Origin: JBHHYR01 sp046757585
Lineage (GTDB): Bacteria > Desulfobacterota > Binatia > HRBIN30
Length of the DNA: 7,874 nt
Assembly: GCA_046757585.1 (NCBI GenBank)
Contig: JBHHYR010000192.1
Location: 1-7,874, forward strand
Direction: 5' to 3'
Shown here: positions 1 through 6,152 of the stretch, piece by piece
Layout: each line of letters starts with the position of its first letter
Position numbering within the stretch: the stretch's first letter is position 1
Program-made: the position numbers and the translations under genes
Notes under the pieces: generated by a model
Told to the model about the DNA's origin: nothing
The model's input: only the letters and a program-made list of their open reading frames with translations
The model's database searches: none

Positions 1-119
1 TCGCCGCGGACGGCACCTTCACCAATCCGCGCAAGATCCAGCTCTCCGGCAGCCGCGCGCAGACGACGCGGCTGGCGGTCAGCCCCGAGACCAACGAGGT
101 CGGCCAGTTCGTCTACGCG
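1..119. other. Left-edge segment not explained by gltD; possible breakpoint or foreign coding fragment
   Basis: The minus-strand gltD frame stays open to the window edge here, but the encoded residues (about 272-310) no longer resemble glutamate synthase small subunits. The other two minus frames hit stops within this stretch and also show no GltD continuation. The plus strand, third frame, reads a balanced, protein-like peptide that includes ADGTFTNPRKIQ and then SPETNEVGQFVYAI. Its residue mix resembles an extracellular beta-rich or pseudopilin-type protein, but I cannot assign a family. Since the plus frame also stays open through the antisense of gltD, openness proves little in this GC-rich DNA. 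Either the contig is chimeric here, or the chromosome is rearranged and another gene abuts a truncated gltD. Confidence 0.3.
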
Positions 120-932
120 ATCGCCCGCGACAACTCGGTTCTGCTGCGGCAGGAACTCCATGGCCAGATGGATCCCATCCAGCTCCCGTCCGGGCACGCG
201 CAGATCACGGGCCCAGGTGGCGCCGCCGGCCAGCACCGCCGCATCAAACTCGTTGAGCAGGCGATCGACCGGGTAGTCCACGCCGACGTTGGTGTTCGGC
301 CGGAAGGTCACCCCCTCGGCCGCCATCTGCGCCATGCGGCGGTCGATGCACTGCTTTTCCAGCTTGAAGTCGGGACTACCGTAGCGCAGCAAGCCACCGA
401 TACGATCGGCGCGTTCGAACAGCGTCACCCAGTGCCCGGCACGAGCCAGCTGTTGCGCGCAGGCCAGCCCCGCAGGGCCGGAACCCACGACCGCAATCTT
501 TTTTCCGGTCCGCCGCCGCGGCACCTCCGGCACGATCCACCCTGCCTGGTAGGCATGCTCGATGATCTGCTTCTCGATCTGCTTGATGGTCACCGGGTCA
601 TTATTGATGTTGAGCACGCACGCTTCCTCGCACGGCGCCGGGCAGATCCGCCCCGTGAAATCCGGAAAGTTGTTGGTCGCGTGGAGCCGGTTGATGGCGT
701 CTTTCCAGCGGCCGCGGTACACGAGGTCGTTCCAATCGGGGATGATGTTCCCGAGCGGGCACCCCTTGTGGCAGAAGGGGACGCCGCAATCCATGCAGCG
801 CGCCGCCTGCGCCTGCAGCTTGGGCTCGGGGTGCTTGCCTTCCACCTCGTGCCAGTCCCGCAAGCGCTGCTCGACAGGGCGGCGCCGGGGCAGCTCGCGT
901 TCGATCTCGAGGAAGCCGGTGATCTTACCCAT
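1..932 (-). CDS. gltD: Glutamate synthase small subunit (GltD), 3' end missing or disrupted
   Basis: The small subunit of GOGAT takes electrons from NADPH through FAD and [4Fe-4S] clusters to GltB. The ATG at 932-930 begins MGKITGFLEIER, the usual GltD N-terminus. Two cysteine clusters follow: C46, C49, C54, C58 (CxxCxxxxCxxxC) and C97, C101, C105 (CPAPCEEAC). The FAD-binding motif VVGSGPAG is at about 148-155 and GGLLRYGSPDFKLEK at about 179-193; position 186 is Ser where I expect Ile in most relatives. VLAGGATWARDLRVPGREL and LPQQNRVVAGD run to residue 271. Family members then have a linker and a second GGGDTxxD nucleotide-binding motif, for about 450-490 aa in total. Here the open frame continues 39 codons to the edge with no such motif, so real homology appears to stop near position 120. 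The gene lies 63 nt after gltB on the same strand. No clear Shine-Dalgarno precedes the ATG, so translational dependence on gltB is possible. Identity is secure for 120-932; the remainder is doubtful. Confidence 0.9.
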   Translation of the reverse strand, partial: MGKITGFLEIERELPRRRPVEQRLRDWHEVEGKHPEPKLQAQAARCMDCGVPFCHKGCPLGNIIPDWNDLVYRGRWKDAINRLHATNNFPDFTGRICPAPCEEACVLNINNDPVTIKQIEKQIIEHAYQAGWIVPEVPRRRTGKKIAVVGSGPAGLACAQQLARAGHWVTLFERADRIGGLLRYGSPDFKLEKQCIDRRMAQMAAEGVTFRPNTNVGVDYPVDRLLNEFDAAVLAGGATWARDLRVPGRELDGIHLAMEFLPQQNRVVAGDRVDELADLVGLGADRQPRRLRAAAGELDLARIGEGAVRG

Positions 933-957
933 CGTCGTTCATGGCGGGCAGCGGGGG

Positions 958-979
958 CCGGTGCGGCTGCGCCGTCCGG
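958..979 (-). other. Intercistronic stem-loop between gltB and gltD
   Basis: The gap between the gltB stop and the gltD start contains nested inverted repeats: an outer CCGG/CCGG pair (958-961 with 976-979) and an inner CGGC/GCCG pair (964-967 with 971-974) closing a three-base loop. Small bulges (two bases on one side, one on the other) separate the two stems. No U-run follows in the transcript, so it does not look like an intrinsic terminator. It might adjust the GltB:GltD ratio or stabilise mRNA, but GC-rich DNA makes short hairpins common. Confidence 0.3.
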
Positions 980-995
980 ACAGGGCTTGCGGGTG

Positions 996-3900
996 TCATA
1001 TACTCGCCAACTTTGCCGCCTCGGAGTCGAGATGCTGTTTTGCCAGCACCTTGCTGTACTCCACCGGCATGACCCGGGTGAACTGCTGCGCGTACTCCTT
1101 CCAGCCGGAGAGCACGCGCCAGGCGACGGCGCTCTGCGTGTAATCGTAATGGCGGCGGACCAGGGCGTGGATCGTATCGAGGTCCCCGTGCGCGGCCGGA
1201 TCGACCGCGACCATGCCAAGGTTGCAGCGGCTCTTGAAGCGCCCGTCGAAATCGAGGACGTAGGCGACACCGCCGCTCATGCCTGCGGCAAAGTTGCGCC
1301 CGGTCCGGCCGAGCACAACAACGAGGCCCCGGGTCATGTACTCGCAGCCGTGGTCGCCGACCCCTTCGACCACAGCAGTCACGCCGCTGTTACGCACGCA
1401 GAAGCGTTCACCCGCCTGGCCGCGCAGGAACACCTCACCGCCCGTGGCCCCGTACAGCGACACGTTGCCCACAATGATGTTGTCTTCGGCCGCGAAGCTG
1501 GCGTCCTTAGGCGGGTAGACGACGATGCGCCCGCCCGAGAGCCCTTTGCCGAAATAGTCATTCGCATCGCCTTCGAGGGTCAGCGCGATCCCGTTGGCGA
1601 GAAAGGCGCCGAAACTCTGGCCGGCCGAACCCGTGAACCTGATTCTGATCGTATCGGCAGGCAGCCCCTCGCGGCCCCACCGGCGGGACACTTCAGCGGA
1701 TAGGATAGTGCACACGGTCCGGTTGACGTTGCGAATGGGGAGCTGGATCTCGACCGGCTCCCGCCGTTCCAACGCCGGCCGGGCGCGCGCGAGCAGCTCG
1801 TTGTCCAGCGCCCGTTCCAGTCCGTGATCCTGTACCTGGACGGCGTGGATGGGCACGCTGGGGGGAACGTCGGGCTTGTGAAGAATCTGGCTCAGGTCGA
1901 CCCCGCGCGCCTTCCAGTGGTCGATGGCCTCGCTGGCGTCAAGCATCTCGACCCGGCCCACCATCTCGTCGACGGTACGGAAGCCGAGCTCGGCCATGAT
2001 TTCACGCAGCTCTTCGGCAACGAACAGCATGAATTTCACGACATGCTCGGGCTGGCCGGCGAAGCGCTTACGCAACACCGGGTTCTGCGTAGCGATCCCG
2101 ACCGGGCAGGTATTGAGATGACAGACGCGCATCATGATGCACCCGGAGCTGATGAGCGCGGCGGTGGCGAACCCGAATTCCTCCGCCCCGAGCAAGGCAG
2201 CAATGGCGACGTCGCGCCCGGTTTTCAGCTGCCCGTCCGTCTCCACACGGATCCGCCCGCGCAGGTCATTCATGACCAGGACCTGTTGGGTCTCCGCCAG
2301 GCCGAGCTCCCACGGCAGGCCAGCATGTTTGATCGAGTTCAGCGGTGAGGCCCCGGTGCCGCCGCTGTCGCCACTAATGAGCACCACGTCCGCCTTGGCC
2401 TTGGAGACGCCCGCAGCCACCGTCCCGACGCCCACCTCTGCAACGAGCTTGACGCTGATACGCGCCCGGTGGTTGGCGTTTTTCAAGTCATGAATCAGCT
2501 GCGCCAGGTCCTCGATCGAGTAGATATCGTGGTGCGGCGGCGGCGAGATCAGGCCGACCCCTGGCGTCGAGTACCGGATACCGGCGATGTACGCGTCCAC
2601 CTTGTGTCCGGGCAGCTGCCCGCCCTCGCCGGGCTTGGCGCCCTGTGCCATTTTGATTTGCAGCTCGTCGCCATTGACGAGGTAGTGGCTGGTGACCCCG
2701 AAGCGGCCGGACGCCACCTGCTTGATGGCGCTGCGCCGCAGGTCGCCGTGTGCGTCGGGCACGTACCGCACTGGATCCTCCCCGCCCTCGCCGGTGTTCG
2801 ACTTGCCGCCGATGCGGTTCATGGCAATCGCGAGCGTCTCGTGCGCTTCGCGGCTGATCGAGCCGAGGGACATGGCCCCCGTCTTGAACCGTTTCACGAT
2901 TTCGCTCGCCGGCTCCACCTCGGCGAGCGGGATCGGCGTTCCGGGCTTGAACCGCAGCAGACCGCGGATCGTACAGAGCTGTGCGCTGTGCCCGTTCACC
3001 AGGGCGGAGTACTGCTTGAAGAGCTTGTAGTCTCCGGCCCGCGTCGCGTGTTGCAGCTTGGCGACGGTGTCGGGATTGTAGACGTGGTACTCGCCGCGGC
3101 GGCGCCATTGATACTGGCCACCGGGATCGAGGTCCCCGTTCATCGCAACTGACACCTCGTAGGCGTGATGGTGTCGCAGGCGGCATTCCTCGGCGATCAC
3201 GTCGAGGCCGACCCCCTGGATGCGCGAGGCGGTCCAGGTAAAGTAGCGATCGATCACGTCATGGTTGAGGCCAACGGCCTCGAAGATCTGGGCACCGCGG
3301 TAGCTTTGTACCGTCGAGATGCCCATCTTGGTCATCACCTTGAGCACCCCTTTATTGGCTGCCTTCAGGTAGTTGGCCACGGCAGTATCGGCGTCGATGC
3401 CTGGGATGAGACCCTGGGCGACCATATCGATGACCGTTTCACAGGCGAGATACGGATTCACGGCGCCGGCGCCGTACCCGATCAGCACACAGAAATCGTG
3501 CACTTCCCGTGGCTCGCCGGATTCGACCACGAGACCGCACCGGGTACGGGTCCCCTCGCGAATCAAGTGGTGGTGGACTGCTCCGGTCGCCAGCAGGCTC
3601 GGGATCGGGGTGCGCGTCGCGTCGTGCGCGCGGTCGGACAAGACGATGACGTTATAGCCCTGCGCCACGGCGGCCGAGGCCTGGCGGCACAGCTCGTCGA
3701 GCGCGGCGCGCAGGCCGGCGCCGCCGCTGCCCGCCGGAAACAGCGCCGGAAGCGTGACGGCGCGCAGGGAGCCGACTGACAGGTCCTTGATCTTCTGCAG
3801 CGCGGTATTGTCGATGACCGGGTTGTCCAGCTCCAGCTGATGACAGTGTGCTGGCGTCTCGTCGAACAGATTCTGCTCCGCCCCGATCGTCGCCGTCACG

Positions 3901-5531
3901 GACATCACGAGCTCTTCACGGATCGGATCGATCGGCGGATTGGTCACCTGCGCGAAGAGCTGCTTGAAGTAGTTGAACAGCAGATGCGGGCGGTCGGAGA
4001 GCACCGCCAAGGGAGTATCGGTTCCCATCGAGCCGATGGCTTCCTGGCCGTTGATGGCCATGGGTGCGATCAGCATGCGCAACTCCTCGGCCGTGTACCC
4101 GTGGACTTGCTGCCGCACGAGCAGCCCGTCGGGGTCGTAGGCGGGCGGTAGGGTGGGTGGTGCGGGGAGGGTCCGCAGCCGCACCAGATTCTGGTCCAGC
4201 CATGTCCGGTACGGCCGGCGCGCCGCCATACTCTCCTTGATTTCTTCGTCGCCCACGATGCGGCCGCGCTCGGTGTCGACCAGGAACATCCGGCCAGGCT
4301 GGAGGCGGTCCTTGTGCAACACGTTGTCCGGCGCGATGTCGAGCACCCCCACCTCGGAGGCCATGACCACGAAGCCGTCCTTGGTCACCACGTAGCGCGA
4401 GGGGCGCAAGCCGTTACGATCGAGCACGGCGCCGATGAGTCGCCCGTCGGTAAACGCGATCGAGGCGGGCCCGTCCCACGGTTCCATCAGGCAGGCGTGG
4501 TACTCGTAGAACGCCCGCTTCGTCTCGCTCATGTCCTCGTGCTTCTGCCACGCCTCCGGGATCAGCATCATCACGGCGTGCGGCAACGAGCGGCCGGTAC
4601 GCACCAGTAGTTCGAGCGCATTGTCGATTTTCGCCGAATCGCTGCCGCTCTCCTCGATGATGGGCAGCAGCTTACCGATATCGTCGCCGAACAGCGGCGA
4701 GGAGAACAGCTTCTCGCGCGCATGCATCCAGTTCTCATTGCCGCGCAGCGTGTTGATCTCGCCATTGTGCGCCAGGAACCGGTACGGGTGCGCGCGATCC
4801 CAGGATGGAAACGTGTTGGTGCTGAAGCGCTGATGGACCAGAGCCAGCGCCGTGGTCATTGTCGGGTCGAGCAGGTCGGCATAGAATTGCGGAATCTGCT
4901 CGGGCAGCAGGAGGCCCTTGTAGACGATCGTCCGCGATGACAAGCTGGGAATGTAGAACGACTCGTGCTCGCGCAGGTTGGCGGTACGGACCGCGTGCTC
5001 CACGCGTTTGCGGATGACGTAGAGCTTGCGTTCGAGCGCGTCGCCGTCCGCCAGGTTACGGCCGGCGGCGATGAAAATCTGGCGTATTTCCGGCAGAGCC
5101 TTGCGGGCGAGGTCGCCGCACTTGCTGGCGTCGGTCGGCACGGTGCGCCAGCCGAGCAGCCGCTGGCCTTCTTCGTGGACGATGGTATCGAAGATTTCCT
5201 CGCACACGTTACGCTCCCCGACGTCGCGAGGCAGGAAGACCATGCCGACGCCGTACGTGCCGGGTTCGGGCAACTCGATGCGCAGGGCGCCACACTCCTT
5301 GCGCAGGAACTCGTGCGGCACCTGCATCAGCAATCCAGCCCCATCGCCGGTCGAGGGATCGCACCCGCATGCTCCCCGATGCGTCAGGTTCTGGAGCACC
5401 TGCAAACCCTTGCGCACGATGTCGTGCGACTTGACGCCCTGGACGTTGACGACGAACCCGACACCGCATGCTTCGTGCTCGAAGCGCGGGTCGTACAGTC
5501 CCTGCCTGCTCAGTCGGCGCACCTCCGCCAT
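996..5531 (-). CDS. gltB: Glutamate synthase large subunit (GltB, GOGAT alpha)
   Basis: GltB hydrolyses glutamine, channels the ammonia about 30 angstroms, and reductively aminates 2-oxoglutarate at FMN to make glutamate in the cytoplasm. At 1511 aa it is full length for the family. The type 2 glutamine amidotransferase domain starts at Cys22 (EHEACGVGF), which implies removal of a 21-residue propeptide to expose the N-terminal nucleophile. HQRFSTNTFPSW (about 232) and NGEINTLRGNENW (about 257) are typical of it. The central domain begins near 477 (YTAEELRMLIAPM). The FMN barrel spans about 865-1240, with GAMSLGSIS near 884 and SGDSGGTGASP. The [3Fe-4S] ligands C1131, C1137 and C1142 are in CIMMRVCHLNTCPVG. 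The C-terminal GXGXG beta-helix covers about 1260-1480. A strong AAAGGAG lies 7 nt ahead of the ATG. The gene sits between an Lrp/AsnC regulator and gltD, consistent with one operon. No key residue is missing. Confidence 0.98.
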   Translation of the reverse strand: MAEVRRLSRQGLYDPRFEHEACGVGFVVNVQGVKSHDIVRKGLQVLQNLTHRGACGCDPSTGDGAGLLMQVPHEFLRKECGALRIELPEPGTYGVGMVFLPRDVGERNVCEEIFDTIVHEEGQRLLGWRTVPTDASKCGDLARKALPEIRQIFIAAGRNLADGDALERKLYVIRKRVEHAVRTANLREHESFYIPSLSSRTIVYKGLLLPEQIPQFYADLLDPTMTTALALVHQRFSTNTFPSWDRAHPYRFLAHNGEINTLRGNENWMHAREKLFSSPLFGDDIGKLLPIIEESGSDSAKIDNALELLVRTGRSLPHAVMMLIPEAWQKHEDMSETKRAFYEYHACLMEPWDGPASIAFTDGRLIGAVLDRNGLRPSRYVVTKDGFVVMASEVGVLDIAPDNVLHKDRLQPGRMFLVDTERGRIVGDEEIKESMAARRPYRTWLDQNLVRLRTLPAPPTLPPAYDPDGLLVRQQVHGYTAEELRMLIAPMAINGQEAIGSMGTDTPLAVLSDRPHLLFNYFKQLFAQVTNPPIDPIREELVMSVTATIGAEQNLFDETPAHCHQLELDNPVIDNTALQKIKDLSVGSLRAVTLPALFPAGSGGAGLRAALDELCRQASAAVAQGYNVIVLSDRAHDATRTPIPSLLATGAVHHHLIREGTRTRCGLVVESGEPREVHDFCVLIGYGAGAVNPYLACETVIDMVAQGLIPGIDADTAVANYLKAANKGVLKVMTKMGISTVQSYRGAQIFEAVGLNHDVIDRYFTWTASRIQGVGLDVIAEECRLRHHHAYEVSVAMNGDLDPGGQYQWRRRGEYHVYNPDTVAKLQHATRAGDYKLFKQYSALVNGHSAQLCTIRGLLRFKPGTPIPLAEVEPASEIVKRFKTGAMSLGSISREAHETLAIAMNRIGGKSNTGEGGEDPVRYVPDAHGDLRRSAIKQVASGRFGVTSHYLVNGDELQIKMAQGAKPGEGGQLPGHKVDAYIAGIRYSTPGVGLISPPPHHDIYSIEDLAQLIHDLKNANHRARISVKLVAEVGVGTVAAGVSKAKADVVLISGDSGGTGASPLNSIKHAGLPWELGLAETQQVLVMNDLRGRIRVETDGQLKTGRDVAIAALLGAEEFGFATAALISSGCIMMRVCHLNTCPVGIATQNPVLRKRFAGQPEHVVKFMLFVAEELREIMAELGFRTVDEMVGRVEMLDASEAIDHWKARGVDLSQILHKPDVPPSVPIHAVQVQDHGLERALDNELLARARPALERREPVEIQLPIRNVNRTVCTILSAEVSRRWGREGLPADTIRIRFTGSAGQSFGAFLANGIALTLEGDANDYFGKGLSGGRIVVYPPKDASFAAEDNIIVGNVSLYGATGGEVFLRGQAGERFCVRNSGVTAVVEGVGDHGCEYMTRGLVVVLGRTGRNFAAGMSGGVAYVLDFDGRFKSRCNLGMVAVDPAAHGDLDTIHALVRRHYDYTQSAVAWRVLSGWKEYAQQFTRVMPVEYSKVLAKQHLDSEAAKLASI

Positions 5532-5533
5532 CG

Positions 5534-6079
5534 TTACACTCCTTTGAGGTGGGCTGCCTGCTTCTCACCCGTTCGCCGCGGCCGCCGCGGCACCGCCGTG
5601 GCACCGGCGCGCAGGGCAACCTGCGTGCGCTCCGTGTGCGTGGAGAGCACCACCATCGTTTCCGTCCGATCCACACCCTCCACGGAACGGAGCGTGCTGA
5701 TGAGCTCCTCCAGGGACGACGTGTTCGCTGTCTTCACCTTCAGGAGCAACGTGTGCTGGCCGGTCACATGGTGGCACTCAAGGACATCGTCCAACTCCAC
5801 CATGACCCGTTCGAACCCCTCGATGAGCTTGGGGTGCGTGATCGTAACGCCGATGAACGCCGTGACATCCTTGCCCAACCGGCGGGCGTTCAGAATCGCA
5901 CGGTACCCCGCAATGACCCCGTTGTCTTCGAGCTTCTTGATGCGTTCGATCACTGACGGCGCGGACAATCCTACCTTCTCCCCGATCTTTGCCAGCGGGA
6001 GCTTGCAGCTCTCCTGCAACAACGCCAGGATCTGTACGTCGATCGCATCGAGCTCCCCGTCTGGCAGTCCTAATTTCAT
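5534..6079 (-). CDS. Lrp/AsnC-family transcriptional regulator
   Basis: This is a feast/famine-type DNA-binding regulator, expected to act as a dimer or octamer responsive to an amino acid. From the ATG at 6079 it is 181 aa. The N-terminal helix-turn-helix covers about residues 11-62 (LDAIDVQILALLQ, then LAKIGEKVGLSAPSVIERIKKLE and GVIAGYRA). The RAM ligand and oligomerisation domain runs from about 70 to 150 and includes AFIGVTI and HHVTGQHTLLLKVKT. A basic tail of about 25 residues (AVPRRPRRTGEK) extends beyond the usual roughly 150-160 aa family length. A TTG at 6103 in the same frame would add 8 residues, but it lies inside the predicted -10 box and has no ribosome site, whereas AAGTGAG precedes the ATG by 9 nt. 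The stop is 2 nt from gltB. In E. coli, Lrp activates gltBD from a distant locus; here a family member is physically coupled to gltB, so control of gltB is a reasonable inference. The effector cannot be read from the sequence. Confidence 0.95.
   Translation of the reverse strand: MKLGLPDGELDAIDVQILALLQESCKLPLAKIGEKVGLSAPSVIERIKKLEDNGVIAGYRAILNARRLGKDVTAFIGVTITHPKLIEGFERVMVELDDVLECHHVTGQHTLLLKVKTANTSSLEELISTLRSVEGVDRTETMVVLSTHTERTQVALRAGATAVPRRPRRTGEKQAAHLKGV
5539..5545 (-). promoter_or_regulatory. Ribosome binding site of gltB, inside the end of the upstream regulator gene
   Basis: The transcript reads AAAGGAG, a near-perfect Shine-Dalgarno, with 7 nt to the gltB ATG. It overlaps the last codons of the Lrp/AsnC gene, whose stop is only 2 nt before the gltB start. 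This fixes the gltB start and suggests the two genes share a message. Confidence 0.85.
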
Positions 6080-6088
6080 AAGGTGAAT

Positions 6089-6095
6089 CTCACTT
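6089..6095 (-). promoter_or_regulatory. Probable ribosome binding site of the Lrp/AsnC gene
   Basis: The transcript reads AAGTGAG, a one-mismatch Shine-Dalgarno, followed by 9 nt and the ATG at 6079. It supports that ATG over the upstream in-frame TTG at 6103. Confidence 0.5.
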
Positions 6096-6104
6096 GTAGC
6101 CAAA

Positions 6105-6134
6105 CAAATAGCCCATGGTGCGGATTTCTGTCAA
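6105..6134 (-). promoter_or_regulatory. Candidate sigma-70-type promoter for the regulator-gltB-gltD operon
   Basis: On the minus strand a perfect -35 TTGACA (6134-6129) is followed by an 18-nt spacer and a weak -10 TATTTG (6110-6105). Transcription would begin near 6097-6099, leaving a leader of about 20 nt that includes the AAGTGAG ribosome site. It lies in the 73-nt gap between the SagB-like gene and the regulator, the most AT-rich stretch around. The -10 matches only three of six consensus bases, as is common in activator-dependent promoters. Confidence 0.5.
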
Positions 6135-6152
6135 GGTGTCGTTCGGAAATTA

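Noticed and set aside
958..979. Hairpin read as an intrinsic terminator after gltB
   Set aside because: No U-run follows on the transcribed strand, and gltD continues on the same strand 26 nt later.
168..1703. 511-codon open frame on the plus strand
   Set aside because: It is codon-aligned antisense to gltD and the 3' part of gltB. Its His/Arg/Ala-rich composition is typical of a GC-rich shadow frame, while both minus-strand genes match known families strongly.
4965..6086. 373-codon plus-strand open frame
   Set aside because: It spans the antisense of both the gltB 5' end and the regulator gene, switching composition midway, with no recognisable domain.
6080..6103. TTG start at 6103 giving a regulator 8 residues longer
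   Set aside because: It has no ribosome site and would fall in the predicted -10 region. The ATG at 6079 has AAGTGAG in front of it and sits just before the conserved HTH domain.
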